Shown here: one piece after another, positions 1 through 10,340 of the stretch | Position numbering within the stretch: the stretch's first letter is position 1 | Layout of the letters: each line of letters begins with the position of its first letter | Assembly (NCBI GenBank): GCA_019649035.1 | Contig: BMAT01013347.1 | Span: 207,857-242,530, forward strand | DNA from: Elysia marginata | Lineage: Eukaryota > Mollusca > Gastropoda > Plakobranchidae | Direction: 5' to 3' | Length of the DNA stretch: 34,674 nt | The notes under the pieces: generated by a model | Seen by the model: the letters and a program-made list of their open reading frames with translations, nothing else | Told to the model about the DNA's origin: nothing | Database searches by the model: none | Made by a program: the position numbers and the translations under genes

Positions 1-3000
1 CTCTCTCCCCTGTTTAAACAGTAAGCATAGATTCAACGCTCGAATCATTTGAAAAATATTTGCATACCTTCAAGAGTTTAAGAGAAGCAAATATTAAAAA
101 TTATTCCTACAATGTTAACTCTCATTTTATCAAGTTTTTCTCGAACCAAAACTAAGTGGAAAATATTATGCACTAAAGTTTATTATTAAAAAAAAAAGTT
201 ATCTTAAGATCTTGAGATCGTCCTTAAAGCGTAAAACCGCCGCTCTGTTAGTGTCCCATCTGAAGTTTTCCCACCAGCTGGGACTTAGACGCAGATCCTG
301 ATATTTGACTCGACTTGACGGGCAGGCGGTGAACGTGAAAGAGCGCAATGGCTTGCAGCTAAAGCAGTTCCACCCACTGAACAGAGATGCCATCCGACAG
401 CAACTGAATGTAAACCATGGCCCCATACATTGTAAGCGGATACTTTATGAGGAACACAAGTTTTCACGAATAATGATATTCTTTTATTATGGTTATCACG
501 GCTCAGGCATCTGAAAAAGGTGGGTCTAAATAACAGGTATACAAATAATCCTTAGTCTTCTTTGGTTGCAGATCGCTATCGCCGCAACAAAATACCCTGT
601 AAAAACACCAAGTTGCTCCATGAAGCATTTGTTTTAACGCCTTAAAGTCTTGGGTTACCTTGAGAAGACAAATTCTGTATAATATATCAGGGAATGCTAA
701 CAAATCTTAACCGCCCACGCAAAAGACATTTCGTGTAGCCGAAACATAACAACATAAAGTCGTTTATTTGAAACATTCCCCGTTTGTTGATCTTATCGAG
801 TCAACATACGTTTCTATCAATATGACTCAAATCAACCTGAAACTTTGTGTAACTTACTACTAGTCGAGATCTCGAGTTTGCAGTGGTGTGTGTGTGTATT
901 AAAATAAAAGAGAGACTGAGCATTGCAGTGTGGTTAGAAATGTAAACTCTCGAATTGAACATGATGATAAATAACGTAAATCTATTACTGTATCAATTTG
1001 TCTTTCACCGTTTCTAGAAACTGAATTATGACTGCATGATGGGCTTTTTTTAAGCGTAACATAGAACGTTATTGTTTGATTTTTCTGATTCTGGCTACAA
1101 CAGAAAACTGCTAATTTTGCATCTTGAGATGGCTACGAATATATTTTACCGTGAGTAAAGACAGGTTGTAAATGGTTAACTATTTTCCTGCACGTTTGAC
1201 TCTGAGTGATTTTGATGTCAGCGCATAAGACTTTCCAGCTCGCGACGCAGTTCGAATGGGAGCCAGAATCTATAGGTGTCATTGTTATGTCAATGATCAC
1301 CTAGGTACTGTGTCCCACTGTCATTTTGAGATTTAGAAATAGGGTGCATGCTGCCGCATAGGGTAGATACATGGAGATTCTCTCGTTCTACGCCATTTTT
1401 GTTTACTAATATTAGATGTGAATCTTACATGCTACCTAAAAGAATCGTGATCTGCCGTTCTAGAGTTCAGAAACATTCTTGAGTATGAAGTCCCAGAATA
1501 CACACCGGGTATTTGGAACACTCGTTGTACCTCCTGCCAACAGTTTCAAAGCACGAATAGCGGAGATCTCGTTACGAAAAATATTTAAAAAGCCTAACAG
1601 AGTACACATTTTCAGCTTTTAAAGTGAGATTTACGGCATCTAATAATACTATAGGTTAGTAAAGTCCCCTCAAGTTTAAAATGGGATCAATCACCATTTG
1701 TTCCTTTTTAGCCTGTTGTTTTTTTGGCTTCAACGACCCTCTCTCTCAGTGTTTTTATGAACAGTCTTGTGCCCTTCCAGCTCCTTTCATGTGGCACAAA
1801 GTGAAAACTGCGGACAGGTTCCAGACCGCAGACTTTAAAAAAGAATTCTGTCCCTTCTTACAAAGCACCTTCACACTTACCCTTGGGAGCGCAAGAGTCC
1901 GTCCGGAGTCCTCAGTTTGTAAACCGCATCAGGTAAAATCAGCTTCAGACATCCAGCCTTTTCATTCATATTTCTCATGAGCATCACTGGTGTGTAACTT
2001 TGAATGTCAACAAATCAAATGAATAGACTGATTCATTTCTTTATAAGGTATTAAAAGTGTATGGTTCAACACTGTTTGAGTACTGTAAGTTTAGGGATTG
2101 TTAATATAGCTCAGTGTTAATTTTCGTTTTGACTGCCTTAATCGAAAGTCCCTGTCGATTGAATTTCCTATTTATGTGTGAAATCTCAAAAGGTTGATAA
2201 TGATATAAAATTTATAAGCCTGATGTATCTTAGTTTTAACACTTTTTACAATACAGAAATAAGAATACTACATAAAGTTCAAATCTAAGTTGGAAATAAA
2301 ACAAAGAGAATTAAAATTTTTATAATTTATTAAACTAAAAACTATCAATAGCAACATGTAAAAAATAACTTATAAAGCAATAATGACAAATCACATTTCA
2401 TAAAATTTTAAGTTATACTACAGTTTTCTGAATGCCTAGGTACTTCGGACCTACTTAAAGTTACAAATTCAGGAGTTTGAATTTCAGGTCCTGTTATATA
2501 GCTTATCACAATTTTCTTTTTAAACTAAATTTATAAAGTCCAGCTCATACGACCTCTCAGTTCACTCTTGAGGGGTTGTCTCCTGGTTCTTAATGCATAG
2601 GTCCAGCTTCTCTTCAGGTTGCTAGGTCTTTTTCTTTAAGCAGTTTTAGTCAACCTTGTGGCTGGCCGTATTGGGTCAATTAGGGTTTCTTCGTCAAGTT
2701 TCAATTGTAACATATTAGGGAATTTTATTATGGGTTTTTATTAATATCATGTTCCAGGCTATTCATTTAAGCCTTTATTAATTTCATATAAAGTTGGCCA
2801 TTTGGCTTCAAATTTTTTTTAGACCTGGATCGAGTGAGGTCTGTCAATCCACTGTTATTGAAAAAAATGTTCAAACTCTTTTCAGTATGAATTCTGTGAT
2901 TGTGACCTACAATGAAAAAAAAGTACAAAGCGTTCATTACTTCACGATTGCTAATTAAATAATATATTATTCGTTATTTTATCTGAATCTGAATCTGAAA

Positions 3001-3264
3001 GAAGTAAAATCCTTTATTTTACGCAACATTTCAATTCTCAAGACAGTCATCTTTAAACATGATATTCGGAAATTCAGTTTTAAAGATATTTTCAAGGATT
3101 TATTGTTATTTATGAAAGATAACACTTCTTGTGAATACAGAATTAAAAATTGAATCATCCAATCCATGAACATTTAAATAGTTTAAATATTTAAATAATA
3201 GATCTAGTCAACTCTTACCCTCACAGATCTTTTCTCTTCAACTCAAGCTTACAGTGCAAAGTCA

Positions 3265-3267
<3 letters not shown>
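1..3267. other. AT-rich non-coding stretch, nothing assigned
   Basis: Open frames here are short and show no family resemblance. The longest clean one, at 1681-1980 on the plus strand, encodes 99 residues with a hydrophobic start but has no recognisable domain. Small structures only: a short GT run near 884-896 and three copies of TCTGAA at 2982-2999. Intergenic or intronic DNA is the simplest reading. Confidence 0.6.

Positions 3268-3311
<44 letters not shown>
3268..3311. repeat. (TC)n microsatellite
   Basis: An uninterrupted run of about 22 TC units, followed directly by AGCACAAAAAC. The pyrimidine tract plus CAG imitates a splice acceptor. The frame that follows (His-Lys-Asn-Leu-Ala-Asn-Val...) stops after 13 codons, so an exon is not supported. 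Confidence 0.97.
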
Positions 3312-3315
<4 letters not shown>

Positions 3316-4431
3316 CAAAAACCTCGCCAACGTAGCCTACATTAAATTTGCATGAGTTCAGACTCTCTGGCCTTTGACCTAATCTGACCTTTCATATCTT
3401 GCATTTTCTCTCCGAGACGCGAGGCCAATGGTTGTTTCTATTAATAACGCCTTTCCTAACACGTAGATCTACCAGCAATAATATTAGAACCTGCTCTTCT
3501 ACAAAGTTTCCGTTGCTATTTTACCGAAAAAAAAATTTTTATCTTTAAGTTCAACCTTTTGATAGTCGTCAAACAGCTTTACTGCCCTCATCGAGTTTGT
3601 ACTCAAATTCCGATACCATATCTTATATTAGAGCTTAAATCTAGATTAGATCCACATACACATTCAGAGCCAAAGTCTTCTAGATATCAGCATCTAAAAA
3701 CTGCGACTTTTCTTCCATTTCGCACTCTATCCTTTCCCGTGTTACCTCCACACATAGCAGCAGGATATTTCTTTATTTTTTTAGCCTTTTTTCCTGGTTT
3801 ATATACAGGGCAGATAAAATGTCAAGACCCACGATTGTATTATATATATTTTTAAATATCGAGATTTTTGCTTGCATTTGAGATTATTGCACCGCTGACT
3901 CTAAAAATTTAGACACATTTTGAACCAAACTGTACACCATTTGCAACTTTCCTTGGTTTGGTAGGCCATTGAATTGAAAACAGTGCTAATGCTCTATATT
4001 TAGTTACTCCGTTCACAATTTATACATAAAATAATATGCTAAGATATTCTAAAATGATTATTTCTAATCCACACGTAGAATTTGAGATCCGTTATATAGG
4101 CTCTGTTTGATCGATTTGTATATTATTTCTAGAGTTAACAAGAGCTATTGGAGTGCAGAGAGGTAAAGAAAACCAGAGAAGTCTGCAGTATCCAGCCATG
4201 AGAATGCCTACAAACACCTAATCAACAAAACCTACAGCACTCGTTTCCTTTCGTTCTTCGATGCCAATAAGACGTCGCCCAGTTCACTATGTGAAAGAAT
4301 ACATAACTTGGCTTTATCTGGCTTTATCCGAGGAATTTAAAGTTACCTTTGTGAAAAACTAAGAGTTACATTATATAACGAATATGAAACTCTGCTGTTA
4401 CTACTATTCTTCTTTAACAACGACCACAATT
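3312..4431. other. Unassigned AT-rich stretch
   Basis: No coding, RNA or mobile-element signature recognised. An open frame at 3559-3855 has a non-ATG start and no domain. A short direct repeat of GGCTTTATC occurs around 4310-4328. Confidence 0.5.
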
Positions 4432-4480
4432 GCTACTGGTGCTGCTACTACTACTACTGCTGCTGCTACTGCTACTACTA

Positions 4481-4513
<33 letters not shown>

Positions 4514-4559
4514 CTGCTACTACTACTGCTGCTGCTACTGCTACTACTACTGCTACTGT

Positions 4560-4630
<71 letters not shown>

Positions 4631-4640
4631 TACTACTACT
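4432..4640 (+). repeat. Composite (GCT/ACT)n trinucleotide array
   Basis: About 209 bases built only of GCT/ACT-type triplets. The 5' half mixes GCT and ACT in irregular blocks. The 3' half, 4561-4629, is a pure run of 23 ACT units, followed by one more short ACT stretch. Frames through it give poly-Thr/Ala or poly-Leu, which are by-products of the repeat and not proteins. The split into an interrupted, older-looking half and a pure, younger-looking half is typical of directional microsatellite growth. Confidence 0.95.
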
Positions 4641-5886
4641 AAAATCACCATCATCGCTTTTATTCCCTTTACTTTGTTATTGTGTCATGCTTCAGCGTTG
4701 TTGCAACTTTCTCTTTCATCGTCTATATGTCATTTGTTTGACATTTAATAACATTACACATTATGTTTTCTTGTCACTCTTAATTTTCCATTGAAACTCG
4801 GAAGGCTAAACCTGGCCAGCGTCCGATGACCAGCGCACTGACTGACTGAGGGGGGTAGACCTAGAACTACTAAATTCTACAAGTGCACAACCATCGCGGT
4901 GTGAGGTCCCGTGCTTGTAGCCTAGTCAGCCGTATACATATATACGGCCGCCGCCCGCTTTGCTCTGCACACCGTGTGAGGTATGGTGAACTTCGCGTTG
5001 ATAAAACTTTATTTCCAAAGCCAAAGTGTTTACATTTACATATCTTTGTTGTTAAAAGTGTTTTGTTGTAAAGATATTTTTGCTCAGAGTCGTCAACTCT
5101 CCCCCTTAAAATGTCTGGTAAAATTTTATGTGGTTGAAAAATGCTTTCATGTTTCTGTGCGTTTCTATGTTTGTAAAAAGCCACCAGTCTTTATTGTTTC
5201 ACAGAGGGCATTGATTTCAAATCAGTTTTTCGCTGCATTTTTTGTGCATTAAAAGTTTGTAAATGCATGTAATGGAGGCTATCGTTTTCGAGCATTTTGC
5301 AGTTTTCGTTATGTTAATAGGTTAGCATTACTGCTATGAAAAGACAAAAAAGCACAAAAAAAACCCCAACAACAATAAAAGAAATAAAAGAAGCAAAATA
5401 CACCTTTTGGATGTTTTCTGAACTAATGGACATACCTTTAAACTTTTCTCAGACAAAATTATAAAATTAATCAAAACAAGGTTTGTATTTTATATAAAAT
5501 GGCTTAATGCAAAGTCAGTTAGGAAAATTTAGGAGCAATCATCGTCATAAGACTGAATGTAACACTAGAAGTACACTTACAATAACCGCATATTGCATAA
5601 GGCAGTTTCCCATTCACGTCTAAATGACACAAGAATTTAGAGAGTGAGAGGAGGCGAGGAAAACAAGTGTCTAAAGCAGCTTAATTAAAAAAGATGAGCT
5701 GGCCTAGTAAATATACTACAACCTTTGTATACAAGCTAATAATTTAAATCTTTTAAAACAGAATTATTATCATTTCCTTTTTGAAGGAACTATTAAACCC
5801 AGGTTAGGATATTTTAGTTGAACCAATGTGCATCGCTGTCTAGACAGAACTTCCCAGTGAACAACCCTGTTGGAGTGATGAATTTT
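4641..5886. other. Unassigned stretch with a GC-richer patch and a palindrome
   Basis: Sequence around 4800-5000 is more GC-rich than its surroundings. It contains a perfect inverted repeat at 4929-4948 with 8-base arms (GCCGTATA and TATACGGC) around CATA, followed by GC-rich DNA. Open frames on both strands at 4870-5252 overlap one another and match no family I know. No gene is supported. Confidence 0.4.
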
Positions 5887-5899
5887 CTCTCATTCTAAA
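5887..5899 (+). repeat. Left target-site duplication of the SINE
   Basis: CTCTCATTCTAAA lies immediately 5' of the SINE head. The identical 13 bases recur at 6178-6190 right after the SINE tail. Perfect flanking duplications of this length are the mark of target-primed LINE-mediated insertion. Confidence 0.93.
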
Positions 5900-5909
5900 A
5901 CCGGCTCTG

Positions 5910-5920
5910 TGGCCTAGCAG
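5910..5920 (+). promoter_or_regulatory. RNA polymerase III box A of the SINE
   Basis: TGGCCTAGCAG matches the TRGYNNARNNG consensus at every constrained position, 32 bases before box B. Confidence 0.85.
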
Positions 5921-5952
5921 CAAGACACTCGCTCAAAGATCGGGAGGTGCGT

Positions 5953-5963
5953 GGTTCGATCCC
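5953..5963 (+). promoter_or_regulatory. RNA polymerase III box B of the SINE
   Basis: GGTTCGATCCC matches GGTTCRANNCC exactly. It would form the T-arm of the tRNA-like head. Confidence 0.88.
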
Positions 5964-6177
5964 CGGCCGAGTCAAACCAAGGACTTTAAAATAGTGTCTG
6001 GCATTGTGGATTTAGTTCTAAGTCTGGTCGGCCCGGTGTCAGGATAATGTGACTGGGTGTGGTGTATGCAAACGCTCCTTACATCAAAGTGTGGCAGCAC
6101 GCTTTAAATTGTCCCAAGCGCCGTCTCTGATATAACCTTGTAGTTGAAAAGAGACGTTAAAATTCAAACGACCTAAC

Positions 6178-6190
6178 CTCTCATTCTAAA
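6178..6190 (+). repeat. Right target-site duplication of the SINE
   Basis: CTCTCATTCTAAA is identical to 5887-5899 and fixes the 3' end of the SINE at about 6177. Confidence 0.93.
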
Positions 6191-6861
6191 CTTCAATTAC
6201 AAGATTACAGGATTGAATCTATGTCAACTCTATTTTTTGATAACCCAGTTTTTTGCTAGAAAGTAATGGTTAACAACTTCTTTAGTACTTCTTTACAATA
6301 GTAAGACTTCAGGTTCCTAAAAGCATTAGATTGGTGCAATTTTAAAGCTGTTGAATCTCTTAATCTTGTAACACCGCAATGTCCATTTTCTTAGCCAAGT
6401 GAAGATATCTGATTCTTCCTGTGCTTTATAATAGGACGATGACCGGTAGATGCTTCTGAAACTAGAGCTAGAGAGAAATACTATATAATAGAAAGACTTC
6501 TAGAAAAAAAAACCAATACATCATTCTTTTTGATATCTAGAATTCACACACACACAGCAAAAACAAAACAAAAAACCAAACGCATGAGAAGAGCAAAGAC
6601 GCGATATAGAGGCATAAATGGGGTGGCAGAATTTGTGGAATAGCTTTTTCTTAAGTTTAATGGGTAAAGTTCACTGTAATTGATATAAAATAGATAGGTG
6701 TATAGATAGATGAATATATAGAAAGATGGATGAATAGATATATAGATTGGTGGATATACCCACTCACCGATGGGAAGCACGGGATTTCATAACTAACTGT
6801 TATAATGATGCCCTTAGAACTTTATTCTGATTCCCAAAGCAACGCTGGGTACCCCCGCTAG
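6191..6861. other. AT-rich stretch with degenerate GATA-like repeats
   Basis: No gene recognised. A short CA run lies at 6545-6556. From about 6694 to 6756 the sequence is an imperfect GATA/GATGAATA-type repeat. It is translated on the minus strand as a low-complexity Tyr/Ile-rich frame, which is not a real protein. Confidence 0.5.
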
Positions 6862-6864
6862 TAT

Positions 6865-6895
<31 letters not shown>
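6862..6895 (+). repeat. (TA)n(GATA)n microsatellite
   Basis: A TA run passes into five to six GATA units. It abuts the left side of the hammerhead-like island. Confidence 0.93.
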
Positions 6896-6979
6896 GGGAG
6901 ATTTTTTCGCATTGTGCGAAGAAACTTCTGGTTAGCGAGCGTATCCCAGCCGGCCACGCTTGTAAACACAGACCAGCCA

Positions 6980-7042
6980 GCCAACACAGATCAGTCAGCT
7001 ATCTGATGAGTGCAGAGCCGCCCGAAACTTCGAAGTCTTGGC
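6980..7042 (+). ncRNA. Candidate hammerhead-ribozyme-like motif
   Basis: The conserved core elements of a hammerhead occur in the right order. CTGATGA is at 7003-7009 and CGAAAC at 7023-7028. The palindrome ACTTCGAAGT at 7027-7036 would form a short stem III, and C7037 would be the cleavage nucleotide (GUC). Stem II would be GTGC with GCCC around AGAGCC, with one T-C mismatch. Stem I is the weak point: TTGGC (7038-7042) can pair with GCCAA (6980-6984), but 18 unpaired bases separate that strand from the core, and ATCAG at 7090-style spacing just upstream (6990-6994) could compete by pairing with CTGAT. Hammerheads with very short stem III are known from Penelope-like elements and retrozymes, and a Penelope-like element occurs elsewhere in this window. 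A decayed or chance motif remains possible. Confidence 0.4.
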
Positions 7043-7130
7043 AAGGTACAACATTTAGGTAAATATGAAAATTATCACACTCCTAAAGTAGATCACTCTA
7101 CGGATTATATTATTTTACCCTAATACCTAT

Positions 7131-7560
7131 AATGACAGATAGATTGACAGATAGATAAACAATCAATTAGACGCACATGCAGACAGATAGACGGACACAC
7201 AAACAAACAGACATATAAATAAAGAGATAGATAGATAGTCAGACAGGCAAGAAAACATATGAATAGAAGGATAGATAGACGAACAAACAAAAAGACAGAT
7301 AAATAGATAGACAGACAGACAGACAGATAGATTTCGATAAACAAACAGACAGGCAGACAGACAGATAGATATATAGAAAGACAGATAACTGGCCGATATA
7401 TAGGCAGATAAACAAACAGACAGGTATACAAATCGGTAAATAGATAGACACACATACAAACCAGCAGACAGGCAGAAAGACAGACAGACAACAGGCACAT
7501 AGATATATAGATAGATAGATTCATTCTAGGTAGATAGTAAGGCAAATAAATAGATACTAT
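7131..7560 (+). repeat. Imperfect GATA/GACA tetranucleotide array
   Basis: About 430 bases made largely of GATA and GACA units interrupted by AACA, AATA and other variants. The minus strand gives long Ser/Leu/Cys/Tyr-rich frames purely from TATC/TGTC repeats. These frames should not be called as genes. The heavy interruption indicates an old array. Confidence 0.93.
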
Positions 7561-7681
7561 GTAGATCTATTGATAGATGAACACATAAGCTGGCTGACAA
7601 AAAAACTTGATGGAAAATAGGTAGGCCTACATCGATAGATAGGGGAGTAAATAGAGAAATTTAATATCGGTACAGGGTGAG

Positions 7682-7708
7682 ATATATATATATATAGAGA
7701 GAGAGAGA
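7682..7708 (+). repeat. (AT)n(AG)n microsatellite
   Basis: A short AT run passes directly into an AG run. Confidence 0.9.
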
Positions 7709-8460
7709 TTATTATTATCAATAAGAAAACCAACAGGGTTTATAAGCTAGTACTGAGTTCAATAATATTGCGGTACACCATATCAGTTGGGCTATAAATC
7801 TTGCAACTATTGTTGTAAGTGACGCGGAAGATCATCTTGCTTCCCTGTTGTGTTACCAATCGGAGACCGGGTTCACAAGATACGACCCCCTCTCCCTACC
7901 CTTCCCAAACCTGATGCATCACCCAGGTTTCTGTATTAAGTATCTTGGGTGGAATAGGTGACCCCGACTTATTAGCATATTGATGGTATCTTATTCAGAG
8001 TGTGGTCCCTGAACCGCGGGCGATGATCACGGATCAGACACTGCGTACTCAATGACACATACCACACAGATTTAGATCTACGGAGAAAAAAGAAACTATT
8101 TCAGAAATGTAGGATCTTCTTCTAGACACTGACAAGTTAGATAGTACTGTCATACAAAAATAACTTAAGGTCAAAGTCTGTCCGATTCAAGATCTGATGA
8201 AGAAAGAAGCGACAACACGTACAATGCAACGATAATTTATTTGTATTAGATAACACAAAGACCTTTAGCATATAAAAATGAAAATGAATGTTTCATGCAG
8301 CGCTAAATTTGTCATCTACTCAAAACACTGTTCATAAGTATCGTATCAAGACAATGAAAACCAACCGGCGGCCTTCTCGACTTACGAAAGGGTAGCTATG
8401 AGAAAAATGGTGTGACTATCTTTCTTTGAGAAAAAAGGAACCATTCACTACATACGACCT
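7709..8460. other. Unassigned stretch
   Basis: No coding frame or known element recognised. CTGATGAAGAAAG at about 8196 resembles part of a hammerhead or Penelope-like 3' end, but no GAAAC follows, so it is not annotated. Confidence 0.4.
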
Positions 8461-8575
8461 AGCGCTTCATGTATTCTGAGTTCGGGCGAGGAAGCCTCCA
8501 TCTGGCCTAGCTCTGATTCGAACCCGGACCTCCTGGTCTGGAAACCAAACGACTATGACCCCCCCCCCCTCTTTC
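8461..8575 (-). mobile_element. Possible decayed tRNA-like SINE head
   Basis: On the minus strand, GGTCATAGTCG, then TTTGGTTTCCAGACCAG, then GGTCCGGGTTCGAATCA lie in tRNA-like order. GGTTCGAATCA matches a pol III box B except for its last base. The middle part can form an anticodon-like stem (TTGGT with ACCAG around TTCCAG). Box A and the 3' half of the T stem are poor. An 11-C run at 8559-8569 sits at the presumed 5' end. No target-site duplication was found. A degenerate SINE fragment is the best guess. Confidence 0.35.
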
Positions 8576-9480
8576 TCCACTCACGAGTAAAAAGCAAACA
8601 AATTATAACATTCCACAGTAGAATACCAGTTTATATGTTTAGACTCATTTGGTCCCAACAGGCAGAACACTGTTTGGGGCCTCTTGGTATTTTCAGTAAA
8701 GTCACGCATTAAGAGTTAAATATGATGCATGCTAAAGAAGATAATTATGTACATATTACTCTGTTTTGTTGTTCCGCAAAGGTGTAACTTAATGCACCAT
8801 TTTGTCGCTCTTTTTCATAAATGATTATAGTCACTAAGTTCCCTTCGCATTTCATACCAATGCTTAATCTGCTTCTGAAGAGAAAGAACGCTTTTATCCG
8901 TTTCCCATTGCTTTGATTCACAACAATCTTGAGCAACTGAAAGAAAAGACAGCGAATCTTTCCTTTCAATCAGTCCCTCTGGCCACCGTAACACAATCTT
9001 CATTTGACCCAGTATGTTCTTGTGCAGGAACCAGACTACTGGTTTGACCCAATCCTACCAGTTCTATCACATCATCTCAACATTCTAGAGCTGCACCATA
9101 TTATGTTGCAGGCAATAATCAAGACCAGGGATTCCATATCTAATGAGATCTACGCTAACCACATCTTTGAGAAAACCTCATTATGAGTGCTGCAAGGGCT
9201 TTCTCTTTATCAGATCAAAACGGAGCGCATATTACGTTGCTTGCCCTGCATACATGAAACCGACTCTTGACCGTAGGAAAGACAGGAGTTGCTTTTCTAT
9301 AGTTGCCCAGAAACAAGCTTTTAGGCTAAGAACAAATTAGGAGCATGCTTTCTCCTAAACTAAACTTTAAATATTGGTTCAAAGTAGAAGCAGGTTTTAC
9401 TGCGTACAAAGGTATAATAGAAAGAAATATGTTTTACAAGACAACTAGATTTTATAAACTCTGCGCCTGTAAGTTCACTC
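8576..9480. other. Unassigned stretch
   Basis: Short open frames occur on both strands around 8745-9340, but none has a domain, signal or family resemblance that I recognise. No repeat or RNA gene was seen. Confidence 0.4.
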
Positions 9481-9639
9481 AATGTTATTGCTGATGACCG
9501 GAACAAAGTGCTATCGAGTGAAACGCACCAACTCTGTTGACCTCAATGCTGCATTATCTACCGGACTTCATAAACTTACACACTAAATCACCCACGATCC
9601 ACTTTCTTTTCTTCCTCTTGTCATACAAAGTTTTCATTT

Positions 9640-10340
9640 TGATACAGCAACTCAGCACCTTCCATTCAGATCTCTCTGTCCCTGTTTCATCGACCCCTCG
9701 GTGTATAAGGCTTGCAGACAGGCTCCCGAGCCCGGCAATAGGGCCAGCCAACACCTACTGGAGCTTTATCTCGCAGTGAATCAGGGACACCGGGGTCTCT
9801 AGCCTGTCACAGCGTCATAAACAAGCAAATTATCCGCTTTAATAACGCCCTGGTCACCCCTAGGGCAGGGAAGATGACTCGGGATGGAAACTAATTGGAT
9901 TAGGTAGATCCTGCATAACTTTTACTCCAGGGACGTTAGCTCAGACCCTACAACCTGCTGTAGCCACCAGTCAGCCTGGCCAGCACTAAAGCTGAGAGAG
10001 GAATAACAAACAGGTAGCGGAGAGAGCTAATATTTTCCACTGTCGGGTACGACCTGGCGATTGTTTGGACAACATTTTCTTCACACCTTCTTGGCCCCGT
10101 GGTCAGTGTGAAGACTGGAGGGGATCGCGACAGGCCGTGCGGTGCGGTATAAACACTCGCCCCCAGGGAATGGATCAAGTGGACCTAGTGACACTGTCCA
10201 TTCCTCTTGGTGCATTTTCTCAAAGGTCCACATAATAAGCCTGTCATGGCTGCGTTGACTCCTCAGATTGTTGTTTTTTAATAAAGGCAGAGGGGAAAGA
10301 AGAGGAAGAAAGGCTAGACTGGAATAAACGCTCCCAACGG
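9640..10340. promoter_or_regulatory. Candidate conserved non-coding element / enhancer-like block
   Basis: This block is visibly richer in GC and in sequence complexity than its surroundings. It has no microsatellite, retroelement or extended coding frame. It contains clustered motifs that fit known developmental transcription-factor classes. GTCATAAA at 9814-9821 resembles a posterior-Hox/Cdx site. ATAAACA at 9818-9824 resembles a forkhead site. TAATTGGATTA at 9892-9902 is an exact P3 paired-class homeodomain dimer site (TAATYNRATTA). AACAAACAGG lies near 10007. Enhancer function is an inference from motif clustering; each motif alone is expected by chance. Confidence 0.3.
9892..9902 (+). 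promoter_or_regulatory. P3-type homeodomain dimer site
   Basis: TAATTGGATTA fits TAATYNRATTA, the palindromic site bound cooperatively by paired-class homeodomains. The match is exact. Occupancy is not known. Confidence 0.35.

Larger units (their letters stand above)
5900..6177 (+). mobile_element. tRNA-derived SINE, apparently full length
   Basis: A non-coding retroposon of about 278 bases. Its tRNA-like head carries an internal RNA polymerase III promoter. Box A (TGGCCTAGCAG, 5910-5920) fits TRGYNNARNNG exactly, and box B (GGTTCGATCCC, 5953-5963) fits GGTTCRANNCC exactly. The head begins GGCTCTG and ends near CCGAGTC, which pair in six of seven positions like an acceptor stem. A tRNA-unrelated body follows to about 6177, ending in ...AAACGACCTAAC with no long poly(A). 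Both flanks carry the same 13-bp duplication, so the ends are defined by the sequence. SINEs are mobilised by a partner LINE, usually through a shared 3' tail. I cannot name the partner or the source tRNA. The perfect duplication suggests a fairly recent insertion. Confidence 0.92.

Noticed and set aside
1681-1980. 99-residue frame with a hydrophobic N-terminus, possibly a secreted peptide
   Set aside because: No cleavage-site context, family resemblance or splice support. The CAG-GTAAAA donor-like site near 1932 has no matching acceptor upstream.
3312-3360. Exon-like frame after the TC array and CAG
   Set aside because: The only attractive frame stops after 13 codons and the pyrimidine tract is a microsatellite.
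4384-4794. Long Thr/Ala- or Leu-rich open frames over the trinucleotide array
   Set aside because: They are produced entirely by the GCT/ACT repeat and have no non-repeat domain.
7120-7545. 141-residue Cys/Ser/Leu/Tyr-rich minus-strand frame
   Set aside because: It translates the GATA/GACA array; three overlapping frames look alike, as expected for a tetranucleotide repeat.
8190-8225. CTGATGAAGAAAG followed by GCGACAACACGT, resembling a third hammerhead
   Set aside because: The GAAAC segment is absent and no stems II or III form; the resemblance is partial.
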